Below are positions 29,560 through 39,410 of a stretch of 39,410 bases of DNA, piece after piece; position 1 is the stretch's first letter; the number at the start of each line of letters is the position of its first letter. The notes under the pieces were generated by a model. It searched no databases. It was given only the letters and a program-made list of their open reading frames with translations, and was not told the DNA's origin. This DNA comes from JBDSWU01 sp038230395. Lineage in GTDB: Bacteria > Patescibacteriota > Saccharimonadia > Saccharimonadales > UBA4665. The position numbers and the translations under genes were made by a program. Location: the NCBI GenBank assembly GCA_038230395.1, contig JBBRNI010000008.1, positions 1-39,410 of the forward strand, in the 5' to 3' direction.

Positions 29560-30126
29560 CTAGTCAGCGCGACGGCGAGAGGCTGTCAGAGTCCAAACGA
29601 TGAATTCAAGGATGAGACCGATAACGAATCCACCAACAAACAGCACGCTAAAAACAAAGTAGTTATACGGCACACCTATGTGGCGCGAGAAGTACAAGTA
29701 AGCCGCGCTACCAATGAAGGCTAAGATACCGCCTCCAAGAAGGCCAGAAGGCCGTGAAATGGTGCTTGCGGCAACTTCACTTACCACTTGGACTATTGGC
29801 TGGTGAATGACTGTGCTAAGTGCTTTGTCGCGGGCCGGTAGTTGGCGCCTAACTTGTTGCAATTGGCGGTTCTTGGTAGCTGTTTTGAGAGCTGGCGTTA
29901 TGAGTGTAGAAGCGGGCTCGGCTTTGGCGGCTTCGGCTTCTTGGTGGGCTTCTAAGGGGTTTTTGGTAGTCGCTTCTTGATTAACAGTGGCGCTGGCTTC
30001 CACCAACTGGGTCTGTTGTTCGGCTGCTAAATTAGCAGCATTTGGGACCTCTTTGGTTTTGGCGGTAATTTCGAATTTACCGCCTTGTTCTAACAGTTTC
30101 TCTTGTGCTGGTGCAGTCTCACTCAT
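29560..30126 (-). CDS. Membrane-tail protein coupled to the surface protein
   Basis: 188 residues: an Ala/Glu/Gln-rich soluble N-terminus (1-115) followed by two hydrophobic segments (about 127-147 and 153-177) and a basic end (TASRRRAD). The N-terminal part is probably cytosolic and helical. No family recognised. Its ATG overlaps the stop of the large surface protein (TAATG), so the two are made together and may form a complex across the membrane. Confidence 0.75.
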   Translation of the reverse strand: MSETAPAQEKLLEQGGKFEITAKTKEVPNAANLAAEQQTQLVEASATVNQEATTKNPLEAHQEAEAAKAEPASTLITPALKTATKNRQLQQVRRQLPARDKALSTVIHQPIVQVVSEVAASTISRPSGLLGGGILAFIGSAAYLYFSRHIGVPYNYFVFSVLFVGGFVIGLILEFIVWTLTASRRRAD

Positions 30127-31541
30127 TACAAACCTCCACTTGTGTTTTCTTGGACAGCGATGCTGCTTTCGGTAGCTAGCAGGCGGGATCGTGAGTAGAA
30201 ATAACCAGCGACAATAACTAAGCTCGCGGCAATGAATAGGCCAGTGCCTGGACCAGTATTTACCAACTTGGTAGTGGTAATTTCGATGGTCTTGGCGACA
30301 GGCGCGGGCAGCTTAACGTTGACGGCGTTGTGGAACACATTGGTCATGAGTAAGTCAAAGTGTCCAGCGTCGCTTGAAGATACGGGCGTTGATGGAATCG
30401 GGTTTTTGACTTTGACGGTAATTTGCTTTGTTACAGTCTCGCCAGCCTTTATATTGACACCAGTCCAGCTGACAATGCTACTGGCATCAATAGCACCGCC
30501 ATGTAAATCGCTGACATCAGCGTAGTCTAACGTGTCACTAATGTTATCGGTAAAAACAAAGCTTTTAACAGTTTTTTTACCATTATTTTGAGCGTAGAGG
30601 GTGTAAGTTAATACATCTCCAGCTTGAGCGATGCTACCGTCAGCATCAGCTAAACCAGTGGTGACGTTACCTACGGTTTTACGGGTTGAGACACAGGCCA
30701 AAAGGTCCTCGCTACTGGTTAGTGACGTGCAGGGCTTGCAATCAGTGTCGGTAGCGATGATGGAGCTATTGTATTGGCAAACAACACACTTGCTATTGCT
30801 GGCTAAGATACTGCTATCGTAACGGCAGACTGGTGGCGCAGGTGCAGGCTTTGGAGTCGGAACTGGCGTTGGAGCAGGTGTTGGCGCAGGTGCAGGCTTT
30901 GGAGTGGGTTTCGGAGCTGGTGGCGGTGTGTATGGTGTCGGTACGCCAAATGTCACAAGGTTACCACAGTTAAATAGTATAAAATATTGCTTTTTGGTGG
31001 CTGCCGAGCGGAAGCGCAGCGCTGTATATGATGATGAGCTGCCAGTGTCAAAACTATCTAGGTAGCGGGCGTAGGTAGCTGGACCAGGTACACCAACCTG
31101 TATTTCACCGGTTGGTTTTTGGGTATTAGCGTTGATGGCACCATGTGAGATGTGCCCCAAGGAATATAATCTGTAGACATGACCAGCGACGGTTTCGGTC
31201 TGAGTTGATTTGAGCGTGATGACATCAGCACCACCAATTTCAGCGCAAGTAATACCATAATATTGCATGATATCACCGTAATGACGAGTGTTATCTTTGC
31301 AGACTTGTTCAGCTAGAGCCGCGGATTTGACACCACCATTTACCAGATCGTTTGGCGAATCGGCTAAGGTTGGTTGTGGAGGGCTAATAACAGCGAAGAA
31401 CTGAATCAAAAACGCTAGGACTAACAAAATTAGTCCAGCCCGGCGGATACCAGACTCTTCGCGCATGCGACGACCGTAAAAGGCGAGTTGATGCACCATA
31501 CTTGGGTTATAAGGTAGTGTAGCGAGTAGTTTGTCGAACAT
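30126..31541 (-). CDS. Cell-surface protein with DUF11-like domain and near-LPxTG end
   Basis: This 471-residue protein has a cytosolic start, a membrane helix at about 36-55 (LILLVLAFLIQFFAVI), an extracellular domain and a Pro/Ala/Lys hinge of PxP repeats (about 210-238). A Cys-rich segment (four C-x(n)-C pairs) precedes a DUF11-like beta domain (G-D-V-L-T-Y-T-L-Y-A-Q-N-N-G). The C-terminus has L-V-N-T-G-P-G, a membrane helix and an R-x-R segment, resembling a sortase signal with Val at the Pro position; it then continues about 18 residues, unusual for a sorted protein. A likely adhesin or envelope scaffold. Paired with the gene at 29560. Confidence 0.8.
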   Translation of the reverse strand: MFDKLLATLPYNPSMVHQLAFYGRRMREESGIRRAGLILLVLAFLIQFFAVISPPQPTLADSPNDLVNGGVKSAALAEQVCKDNTRHYGDIMQYYGITCAEIGGADVITLKSTQTETVAGHVYRLYSLGHISHGAINANTQKPTGEIQVGVPGPATYARYLDSFDTGSSSSYTALRFRSAATKKQYFILFNCGNLVTFGVPTPYTPPPAPKPTPKPAPAPTPAPTPVPTPKPAPAPPVCRYDSSILASNSKCVVCQYNSSIIATDTDCKPCTSLTSSEDLLACVSTRKTVGNVTTGLADADGSIAQAGDVLTYTLYAQNNGKKTVKSFVFTDNISDTLDYADVSDLHGGAIDASSIVSWTGVNIKAGETVTKQITVKVKNPIPSTPVSSSDAGHFDLLMTNVFHNAVNVKLPAPVAKTIEITTTKLVNTGPGTGLFIAASLVIVAGYFYSRSRLLATESSIAVQENTSGGL

Positions 31542-31667
31542 AGTTTATATACTTTTTGTTTAGATTTATATTAATTTACAATATTCGAGCTCATTTAATC
31601 ATAAGCGTAAGCCACTGCGCAAGTGATATTACGCACCGCAGGTAGCTAGGCTTCGTCGCTTTAGGAG

Positions 31668-31696
31668 TTGTGACAGGGGAGCGATTCGTCTATAAT
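31668..31696 (+). promoter_or_regulatory. Promoter of gyrB-gyrA
   Basis: -35 TTGTGA (31668-31673), 17-nt spacer, -10 TATAAT (31691-31696). The leader of about 65 nt has no strong ribosome site. Confidence 0.8.
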
Positions 31697-31766
31697 AAGA
31701 GCTAGTGGGAGCGGCACTTCAATTGTCCGCATGACTTTAACGTGAGAGGGTGTATTTCTAATTATC

Positions 31767-33746
31767 ATGGCAGCAAAATCTAGTATCGAAAAAACTGAGT
31801 ATTCTTCCAATCAAATTACCGTGCTAGAGGGTCTGGAGCCAGTCCGCAAACGACCGGGTATGTACATCGGTGGCACGGGCATTGAAGGGCTGCACCACTT
31901 AGTCTGGGAAATTGTTGATAATGGCATTGATGAAGCTCTGGCGGGACACGCCACGATGGTGTCAGTCAAAATGCTGGCCGACGGTGGCATTACCGTCTTT
32001 GATGATGGCCGTGGTATCCCTACTGACATTCACCCCAAAACAGGTAAGAGCACGGTTGAGACAGTCCTGACTGTTTTGCACGCTGGCGGTAAGTTTGGCG
32101 ATGGTGGCTACAAAGTTTCGGGTGGTTTGCACGGAGTTGGTTCGAGCGTTGTTAACGCTCTGTCGACCAAGCTAATCGTGACCATATATAAAGACGGCAA
32201 AATCCACCAGCAAGAGTACGAACGTGGTGTGCCTAAAGCCGACTTGAAGGTCGTCGGCAAAACTAACAGGCGTGGCACCGAGATTACCTTTTACGCTGAC
32301 GATACTATCTTCCCGGACATAACATTCAATTATGACACCATTCTTGACCGCCTGCGCCACGCCGCTTACCTGACTAAATCGATCCATACGTCATTAGAAG
32401 ACGAAAAAAGTGGTAAACGCTATGGCTTCTACTTCGAGGGCGGTATCCAGAGCTACGTGAAGCACCTAAACGTCGGTAAAGAGCCAGTTGATGACGATAT
32501 CTTTTACGTCGATAAAACCGTCAAAGACACCCAGGTCGAGATTAGCATGCAATATACTGACGCCTACACCGAAACCATTAAATCTTTTGCCAACAACGTG
32601 CTTAACCCCGATGGCGGTACTCACCTTACTGGTTTCCGGGCCGCGCTAACACGCGTAGTTAACGACTATGCCCGTAAGAATGGTCTGCTTAAAGAAAAAG
32701 AAGAGAACTTGAGTGGTGAAGATACCCGTGAAGGTTTGACCTGTATTATTTTAGTTAAATTGCCCGACCCACAGTTTGAAGGCCAGACCAAAAACAAGCT
32801 GGGTAACCCAGAAGTACGTGGCTACGTCGAAACCGTCATGAATGAATACTTTAATTATTACCTAGAGGAACATCCGCAGGTTGCCCGTAAAATTGTTGGC
32901 AAAGCGCTGCTGGCTGCCCGAGCTCGCAAAGCTGCTCGCGCCGCTCGTGATAATATTTTGCGCAAAGGTGTGCTGGATGGCGCTAGCATGCCCGGCAAGC
33001 TGGCGGACTGTTCTAGCAAAGACCCAGCCGCGTCAGAGATCTACCTAGTAGAGGGTGACTCAGCTGGTGGCTCAGCCAAATCTGGTCGTGACAGCAAGAC
33101 GCAGGCCATTTTGCCACTTCGTGGTAAGGTCCTGAACGTTGAGCGAGCTCGGCTCGACAAGATGCTAGGTAACAATGAAATCGTCAGCCTCATCAAAGCC
33201 TTGGGTGTTGGTATCGAAGAGTCCTTTAGCATTGATGGACTGCGCTATCACCGCATCATTATTATGACTGACGCTGATGTTGACGGCAGCCACATTAGTA
33301 CGTTGCTGATGACATTCTTCTTCCGATATATGAAAGAAGTTGTTGATGGCGGTCACTTATATTTGGCCAAACCACCGCTATTCGAGCTGGTCAAAGCTGG
33401 TCGTAAAAACTCAATATTTATTTACGATGAGGACGAACTGGAGGTTGTGCTGGATAAGATTATCGCCAAGCGCCAAGCCGAAGGTACCGTGATTGACCCG
33501 AGTTCCGAACGTTTCCGCCAAGCTGGTTACATTGAGCAAAAGCGCTACAAAGGACTTGGTGAAATGGACGCTGAACAGCTGTTTGAAACAACTATGAATC
33601 CAGAAAAGCGCGTGCTGGTGCAAGTTAAAGTGGCTGACGCCGAAAAGGCTGATGCTATATTTAATAAGCTGATGGGTAGCGAAGTTGAGCCACGCAAAGC
33701 CTTCATTCAGGCCAATGCCAAATTCGTAAAGGACTTAGATATTTAA
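31767..33746 (+). CDS. gyrB: DNA gyrase subunit B
   Basis: This 659-residue ATPase subunit has the GHKL site (L-E-P-V-R-K-R-P-G-M-Y-I-G, E-I-V-D-N-G-I-D-E-A, D-D-G-R-G-I-P, G-L-H-G-V-G), a transducer, the TOPRIM domain (V-E-G-D-S-A-G-G-S-A-K near 430, D-A-D-V-D-G) and the C-terminal K-R-Y-K-G-L-G-E-M. With GyrA it introduces negative supercoils. No large insertion as in E. coli. One nucleotide separates its stop from gyrA. Confidence 0.98.
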   Translation: MAAKSSIEKTEYSSNQITVLEGLEPVRKRPGMYIGGTGIEGLHHLVWEIVDNGIDEALAGHATMVSVKMLADGGITVFDDGRGIPTDIHPKTGKSTVETVLTVLHAGGKFGDGGYKVSGGLHGVGSSVVNALSTKLIVTIYKDGKIHQQEYERGVPKADLKVVGKTNRRGTEITFYADDTIFPDITFNYDTILDRLRHAAYLTKSIHTSLEDEKSGKRYGFYFEGGIQSYVKHLNVGKEPVDDDIFYVDKTVKDTQVEISMQYTDAYTETIKSFANNVLNPDGGTHLTGFRAALTRVVNDYARKNGLLKEKEENLSGEDTREGLTCIILVKLPDPQFEGQTKNKLGNPEVRGYVETVMNEYFNYYLEEHPQVARKIVGKALLAARARKAARAARDNILRKGVLDGASMPGKLADCSSKDPAASEIYLVEGDSAGGSAKSGRDSKTQAILPLRGKVLNVERARLDKMLGNNEIVSLIKALGVGIEESFSIDGLRYHRIIIMTDADVDGSHISTLLMTFFFRYMKEVVDGGHLYLAKPPLFELVKAGRKNSIFIYDEDELEVVLDKIIAKRQAEGTVIDPSSERFRQAGYIEQKRYKGLGEMDAEQLFETTMNPEKRVLVQVKVADAEKADAIFNKLMGSEVEPRKAFIQANAKFVKDLDI

Positions 33747-33747
33747 T

Positions 33748-36372
33748 ATGGATGACGACAACACCCCAATCACGCCGAATGTACCAAATATGCCAGCCGA
33801 ACAGCGCCCCAATAACGATGTCGCCAAGGTCGAATCAATGGAAGAGAACCGACGAGGCCACGAGCACGCTGCTGACGTTCTAGACTCCGGTCACTCACGT
33901 TCTGTTGAGCTCCGAACCGTCGAGCACGTCATGGAAGATAGTTATTTGCGTTATAGTATGAGCGTTATCATTGATCGAGCGCTTCCTGACGTCAGGGATG
34001 GTCTTAAACCCGTTCATCGTCGTATTTTGTACTCTATGAACGAGGACGGTCTGCGTTCTGGTGCTCGTCACCGCAAGTCAGCCAACGTCGTTGGTGCGGT
34101 TATGGGTAAGTATCACCCGCATGGTGACTCTAGTATTTATGACGCTATGGTGCGTATGGCGCAGCCCTGGGCTATGCGTTACACGTTGGTTAACGGCCAA
34201 GGTAACTTCGGTAGTATGGATGGAGATCCTCCAGCAGCTATGCGTTACACCGAAGCCAAAATGGCTCGACTGGCTGATGAAACACTGGCCGACATCGACA
34301 AAGAAACTGTTGATTTCCGTGAAAACTATGACGGTACGACTACTGAGCCTACGGTATTGCCAGCAAAACTGCCTAACCTACTACTGAATGGACAATTAGG
34401 TATTGCCGTTGGTATGGCGACTAATATTCCACCGCACAACATCTCTGAGTTAATTGACGCCGAAATAACGATGATTGATAACCCTGAAGCTACTCTCGAT
34501 GACTTGCTGGTGCACATCAAGGGCCCTGACTTCCCAACTGGTGGTGTTATCTATGGCAAAGAAGCTATCAAAACCGCCTACGCCACTGGTCGTGGCGGTG
34601 TTGTTACTCGTGGTATAGCCGAGATTGTCGAAGGCAATAAGGGTCGCCATCAGATCGTTATCACCGAGATTCCGTATGCTTTAAACAAAGAATCCTTGGT
34701 GCTCAAGATCGCCGAGCTGGTTAACACCAAGAAGATCGTCGGCATTAGTGACCTACGCGACGAAACTGCTCGTGGCAACGTCAGGATTGTGATTGACCTC
34801 AAAAAGGACGCTTACCCAAAGAAAATTCTGAACCAGCTGTACAAATTGACCCAGCTGCAACAGAGTTTCCACTTCAACATGATGGCGCTGGTTGATGGCA
34901 TCCAGCCCCGAGTACTTGGCCTGCTTGATATCTTGGGTGAGCATATTAAACACCGTAAAGTAGTTATCCGTCGCCGTACCGAGTTTGAGCTGCGCAAAGC
35001 CCGCGAGCGAGCCCACATCCTAGAAGGTTTGAAGATAGCTCTCGACCATATTGACGAGGTTATTGCTGTTATTCGTGCCTCGCAAACCACTGAAGAAGCG
35101 GGGCAGAACTTGATTGCTAAGTTTAACCTTAGTGACATCCAGGCCAAAGCAATTCTAGCCATGCAGTTACGTACGCTGGCTGGGCTTGAACGCAAGAAAA
35201 TCGAAGATGAACTGGCTGAGCTGATGAAGCTGATTGCTAAACTCGAAGGCATTTTGGCTGACGAAAAGAAGATTCTTAAGATTATCCGTGACGAGTTGTT
35301 GGAGCTTAAAAAGCAGTATGGTGATGAGCGCCGAACCCGAGTTGTTGCCTCTGAACTGGGTAAAATGAGCGATGAAGATTTGATTGCTGATGAACAAGTC
35401 GCTGTCACGTTGACTGCCGCCAACTACATCAAGCGCAGCCCGCTGGCTGAATATAAGAAGCAGGGCAGGGGCGGCAAGGGTCGTCGTGGTATGGCTACCC
35501 GCGAGGAAGACGTTATTGAGCACGTCGTTAACGCTTCGACTCATGACTTCTTGCTGTTCTTTACTAATAAGGGCCGTGTTTTCCGCCTCAAGACCTATGA
35601 AGTGCCTGCCGTAGGGCTGAACGCCAAAGGCGTGGCCATTGTTAACTTGCTGCAGTTGCAGCCCGAAGAGTCGGTTACCAGCGTTATTAACGTCAGCAAG
35701 ACGCATGACGCCAAGAACCTGATTATGTGTACCACTCGTGGTGTCGTCAAGAAAACGCCATTTGAGCAGTACAACAACGTTCGCCAGTCTGGCTTGATCG
35801 CCATTAACCTAGATGATGGTGATGAACTGAAGTGGATCCGCATGACTTCCGGCGAAAACGAAGTGGTTATCTCAACTTCTCTTGGTCAGGCTATACGATT
35901 CCACGAAAAAGACGCTCGCCCTATGGGCCGTGTCAGTCGTGGTGTCCGGGGTATCCGCTTACGAGCCAATGACCACGTCATTGGTATGGACATCGTCGAA
36001 GAAGATTCCAGTGTCTTCGTGATCAGCAAATTCGGCTACGGCAAGCGCACTAAGATCGCGCAGTTCACACCGCACGCCCGTGGTGGTGTTGGTATCCGTT
36101 CAGCAATTGTAAACGACAAGACTGGTGACCTGATGGGCGTCAAGACGCTATCTGGCAACGACGATCAAGAGGTGATCATCATTTCGCAGCAAGGCCAGAC
36201 CATACGCTTAGGCCTGAAAGACATTCCAGCGCTTGGCCGTGCCACTCAAGGTGTACGCATCATGCGTCTGAACGACAAAGACCAGGTTGTATCGCTGGCT
36301 TTAGTAGAGAAGTCTGAAGATATTGATGAGCTCGACGCTGACGAAACTGTCGTGCTTGAGCCCGCCGAATAG
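33748..36372 (+). CDS. gyrA: DNA gyrase subunit A
   Basis: This 874-residue cleavage subunit has an N-terminal extension of about 60 hydrophilic residues, then Y-S-M-S-V-I-I-D-R-A-L-P-D-V-R-D-G-L-K-P-V-H-R-R-I-L. The catalytic Tyr is at about 167 in A-M-R-Y-T-E-A. A long coiled coil and six C-terminal pinwheel blades follow. The GyrA box is present as G-R-G-G-K-G (normally QRRGGKG), so it should wrap DNA and be a true gyrase rather than topoisomerase IV. The quinolone-pocket residues read H-G-D-S-S-I-Y-D, the unmutated pattern. Confidence 0.98.
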   Translation: MDDDNTPITPNVPNMPAEQRPNNDVAKVESMEENRRGHEHAADVLDSGHSRSVELRTVEHVMEDSYLRYSMSVIIDRALPDVRDGLKPVHRRILYSMNEDGLRSGARHRKSANVVGAVMGKYHPHGDSSIYDAMVRMAQPWAMRYTLVNGQGNFGSMDGDPPAAMRYTEAKMARLADETLADIDKETVDFRENYDGTTTEPTVLPAKLPNLLLNGQLGIAVGMATNIPPHNISELIDAEITMIDNPEATLDDLLVHIKGPDFPTGGVIYGKEAIKTAYATGRGGVVTRGIAEIVEGNKGRHQIVITEIPYALNKESLVLKIAELVNTKKIVGISDLRDETARGNVRIVIDLKKDAYPKKILNQLYKLTQLQQSFHFNMMALVDGIQPRVLGLLDILGEHIKHRKVVIRRRTEFELRKARERAHILEGLKIALDHIDEVIAVIRASQTTEEAGQNLIAKFNLSDIQAKAILAMQLRTLAGLERKKIEDELAELMKLIAKLEGILADEKKILKIIRDELLELKKQYGDERRTRVVASELGKMSDEDLIADEQVAVTLTAANYIKRSPLAEYKKQGRGGKGRRGMATREEDVIEHVVNASTHDFLLFFTNKGRVFRLKTYEVPAVGLNAKGVAIVNLLQLQPEESVTSVINVSKTHDAKNLIMCTTRGVVKKTPFEQYNNVRQSGLIAINLDDGDELKWIRMTSGENEVVISTSLGQAIRFHEKDARPMGRVSRGVRGIRLRANDHVIGMDIVEEDSSVFVISKFGYGKRTKIAQFTPHARGGVGIRSAIVNDKTGDLMGVKTLSGNDDQEVIIISQQGQTIRLGLKDIPALGRATQGVRIMRLNDKDQVVSLALVEKSEDIDELDADETVVLEPAE

Positions 36373-36405
36373 CCGGAACCTTGCCCATTTTAAGGGGCTA
36401 GTATG

Positions 36406-36433
36406 TTGACAAATAGCTATTATGGTGTATAAT
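36406..36433 (+). promoter_or_regulatory. Leaderless promoter of the hydrolase gene
   Basis: -35 TTGACA (36406-36411), 16-nt spacer, -10 TATAAT (36428-36433), 7 nt before the ATG. Confidence 0.8.
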
Positions 36434-36440
36434 ATAGCCC

Positions 36441-37331
36441 ATGCAGACCCAGTTAAAAACTCCATACGGCAAAGCAAAATTATATAGTGCGTCACCTGAG
36501 GGACAAGGGTCAGAGGGCAACATAGTGGTTATCCCAGGATTTGCTGAAACTCTGACGCAGAATAAGCGATTGGTTAATAGCTTGGCAAAGCAGGGTTATA
36601 ACGCGTCAACCTACAGTCAGCCGCGTGGTCGAGGCAACAAAGAAGGTCGAAAACGTTCTCCTATGATGCGGGCGGCTTTAATTGCAGGGTATATTATAAA
36701 TAAAGTTGATGAACCTATCGACGTTGTTGGTCATTCCATGAGTGCAAAAGTTGCACTCATCGTAGCAGAAGCTGTGCCAGACAAAATTGGTAAGGTAATA
36801 TTACTCCAGCCTAACGGTATTAATTCTCCACAAAGCTTAGGCCAGATCAATAAAAAATCTACTATGAAGAATGTAAATAACCTTAGAAATGCCAGCAAGA
36901 TTGCCTCTAGTATCGGTGAGTCTAAATGGAGTATCATCAAACTTCTGGTTGTCGGGCAGGCTAAAGCGACCAAGCTCATGGCAGTCAATTTCAATCTGGC
37001 AAAAGCAGAAAGTATAGAAGCGGCCAGCGATTCACTACTCAGCAATGCAAAAAAAGTCAGAGACTTAGGTAAGGAAGTGGTCGTCATAGGTGCTCAAGGC
37101 GATCAGTTCTTTGATCAGCAAGAAGTTAACGCTACATATGGACTAGCTGGTCACATGAACGACGGCCAAACGATCGCTATAGATGACCTATTCTCGATGA
37201 GCCTTATGTCTAACCGTGAAGCAACTCATGATGCCTCATGGATGCGTCCAGACGAGACGGCAATAGCTATACGAGCCGTGCTTGGGCACTCGGCGCTTGA
37301 GGCTATGAACGTGCACGCATCTCAAGTCTAA
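36441..37331 (+). CDS. Alpha/beta hydrolase
   Basis: This 296-residue protein has V-V-I-P-G-F-A near 30, the nucleophile elbow V-G-H-S-M-S-A near 98, an Asp candidate in I-G-A-Q-G-D-Q-F-F and the His in E-A-T-H-D-A-S-W near 260, a complete Ser-Asp-His triad. A helical cap lies between (about 130-200). No signal peptide, so it is cytosolic; the substrate (lipid, ester, peptide) is unknown. Monocistronic, from a consensus leaderless promoter. Confidence 0.85.
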   Translation: MQTQLKTPYGKAKLYSASPEGQGSEGNIVVIPGFAETLTQNKRLVNSLAKQGYNASTYSQPRGRGNKEGRKRSPMMRAALIAGYIINKVDEPIDVVGHSMSAKVALIVAEAVPDKIGKVILLQPNGINSPQSLGQINKKSTMKNVNNLRNASKIASSIGESKWSIIKLLVVGQAKATKLMAVNFNLAKAESIEAASDSLLSNAKKVRDLGKEVVVIGAQGDQFFDQQEVNATYGLAGHMNDGQTIAIDDLFSMSLMSNREATHDASWMRPDETAIAIRAVLGHSALEAMNVHASQV

Positions 37332-37410
37332 GTCTGGTAATTGTTGGGTAATTGTTAAATTTCGCTTAATATTTATTGAGATCTTGATGTTTAGTACGTT
37401 TTAGATACGT

Positions 37411-37456
37411 GGTATACGCTAAAGTGTAGTCTAGAAAGTACACTTTAGCGTATACC
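37411..37456. promoter_or_regulatory. Perfect 18-bp inverted repeat, probable operator
   Basis: GGTATACGCTAAAGTGTA (37411-37428) and its exact complement (37439-37456) around a 10-nt centre, ending 14 nt before the ATG of the Phd-domain gene. Phd/YefM antitoxins bind palindromes over their own promoter, so this is a likely autorepression site. It has no U-run, which argues against a terminator. Confidence 0.8.
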
Positions 37457-37470
37457 GGGGAGTTGAGAAC

Positions 37471-38028
37471 ATGAATGTAAACGCCAAGATATTGAGGGCC
37501 AATCTAGGCTACTATTTAGACTGCACTGCTCGGGGCGAAGAGGTGTTTATTATCAGAAATTCGATGGTTGTTGCTCGGCTTATACCAGTTAGTAATCAGA
37601 TGGGTAGCAGACAGATTGGACTGGCACATGCTCAACAACCCTCGCATCCGAATATGGTTGATACGCAACTAACAATTAGAGAGGACGGAGAGGACGGAGA
37701 GATGGTGGAATTTCGCGAAATGGGCCCCTATGAGGACCCTGATATGTCGCATAAATTGTATAGCTTGGAGGCTTCCGGGCCAGACCACGGCCATCCAGCC
37801 TACTATTGTCAGGCTTTTGGTGGTGAGTTTTGGCTGGCTGCGGCAGCGGGTGAGGTGATTGCTTGTGGTGGCTTTTATGTGGATTTGAACGTTGTTGGTG
37901 GAACGCGTGGGGTAACGATTCATCGGCTGCATCCAGCGCCAATACCGGATAATACAGCCGTTATAGAGCGACTGCAGGCGATACTTTGTGAACGGGCAGC
38001 AGCGCACGGGCTACAGCTGAGTAAATAA
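37471..38028 (+). CDS. Phd/YefM antitoxin domain fused to a GNAT-like domain
   Basis: Residues 1-42 fit a Phd/YefM DNA-binding domain (MNVNAKILRANLGYYLDCTARGEEVFIIRNSMVVARLIP). Residues about 70-185 resemble a GCN5-type acetyltransferase (G-E-F-W-L-A-A-A-A-G-E-V-I-A-C-G-G-F-Y-V-D, then I-H-R-L-H-P-A-P-I-P, then A-I-L-C-E-R-A-A-A-H-G-L). The Q/R-x-x-G-x-G/A acetyl-CoA loop is replaced by PIPDNTAV, so catalysis is doubtful. No partner toxin gene follows, the 16S gene being next. It may be a self-contained regulator, a fused antitoxin/toxin relic or a sensor. GGGGAG lies 8 nt before the ATG. Confidence 0.65.
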   Translation: MNVNAKILRANLGYYLDCTARGEEVFIIRNSMVVARLIPVSNQMGSRQIGLAHAQQPSHPNMVDTQLTIREDGEDGEMVEFREMGPYEDPDMSHKLYSLEASGPDHGHPAYYCQAFGGEFWLAAAAGEVIACGGFYVDLNVVGGTRGVTIHRLHPAPIPDNTAVIERLQAILCERAAAHGLQLSK

Positions 38029-38064
38029 TTGTAGGTATTACTACGGGCATGGGCAGATTACCCC

Positions 38065-38093
38065 TTGACGTAGAGGGGTAGGTGAGGTATTCT
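38065..38093 (+). promoter_or_regulatory. rRNA operon promoter
   Basis: -35 TTGACG (38065-38070), 17-nt spacer, -10 TATTCT (38088-38093). The 270-nt leader that follows is A/T-rich, with a hairpin (GTAC..CTCC-GCAA-GGAG..GTAC near 38258-38281) and a direct repeat ATCAACG; it holds no gene. Confidence 0.65.
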
Positions 38094-38369
38094 CAGAGGA
38101 ACGCGTTTTTGAGGTCTCTTTGATTGTCTCTCGAAACTGTCGTTGAAAGTGCGTGAAAGTAACTAGCGCAAGATCATTAACAATTAGACGAAATATTTGT
38201 TTTTAAACAATTAAATATGTTTAAAAATTGAATAGTGCAAATCAACGTCAATCAACGTACTGCTCCGCAAGGAGTATGTACACAAGAATTTTGTTTAAAT
38301 TAGTCAGTGTAGCGAAGTGAGAGTCATCTTGCTGAACTACATGTTCGATTGAAGTTAAGGTTAAATTCT

Positions 38370-39410
<1,041 letters not shown>

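Overview
This window looks like a chromosomal segment of a Patescibacterium (Candidate Phyla Radiation), most probably Saccharibacteria (TM7). The grounds are the partial 16S rRNA gene at the right end (TM7-like 530 loop and V4 wording, from memory and not searched), short intergenic gaps, ThrRS without a TGS domain, many promoters placed so that the mRNA would start at the ATG, and a surface-protein/ATPase gene set typical of this group. The standard code is used: UGA and UAA both end recognisable genes at the expected length.

Layout. (1) 1-3452 is an accessory array on the minus strand downstream of tRNA-Asp(GTC). Small genes (two VapBC-type toxin-antitoxin pairs, one with its toxin broken by a stop codon, a zinc-binding gene fragment and two unknown genes) are separated by copies of one composite repeat. 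The repeat is made of the tRNA 3' end, the tRNA terminator and a second conserved block. It resembles a cassette array and is the most unusual structure here. (2) 3560-7519 holds an LPxTG surface protein, tRNA-Thr and tRNA-Gly, a membrane protein, a glycosyltransferase, an SDR enzyme and an NrdR-like protein. (3) 7520-8562 is mostly RNA: tRNA-Val, a promoter-terminator small RNA and the thrS leader. (4) 8563-15248 is housekeeping: thrS, an alkyltransferase-like protein, miaA, a winged-helix and an MBL-fold protein, rpmB, folK/folP and a site-2 protease. (5) About 15270-20328 looks like an integrated element ending inside tRNA-Pro(GGG): a large serine recombinase, a terminase-small-subunit-like gene, unknown cargo and two candidate small RNAs. 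(6) 20420-24414 holds a pterin dehydratase/RNase H fusion, the RNase P RNA, infC-rpmI-rplT and comM. (7) 24415-25577 is 1.16 kb of structured non-coding DNA with a 60-nt inverted repeat and a leader with two competing hairpins. (8) 25578-31541 holds envelope and ATPase genes. (9) 31668-36372 is gyrB-gyrA. (10) 36406-38028 holds a hydrolase and a Phd-type antitoxin domain fused to a GNAT-like domain, behind a perfect 18-bp operator. (11) 38065-39410 is the rRNA promoter, leader and the 5' two thirds of 16S.

Functional links. infC, rpmI, rplT, rpmB, thrS, miaA, the tRNAs, RNase P RNA and 16S serve translation. gyrB-gyrA is a two-gene supercoiling operon. folK and folP are divergent folate genes. 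The surface proteins at 3595 and 30126 end in a (near-)LPxTG signal, a membrane helix and a charged tail, which implies a sortase elsewhere in the genome. Starts were moved where a promoter or ribosome-binding site decided them. All homology statements are family recognition by eye.
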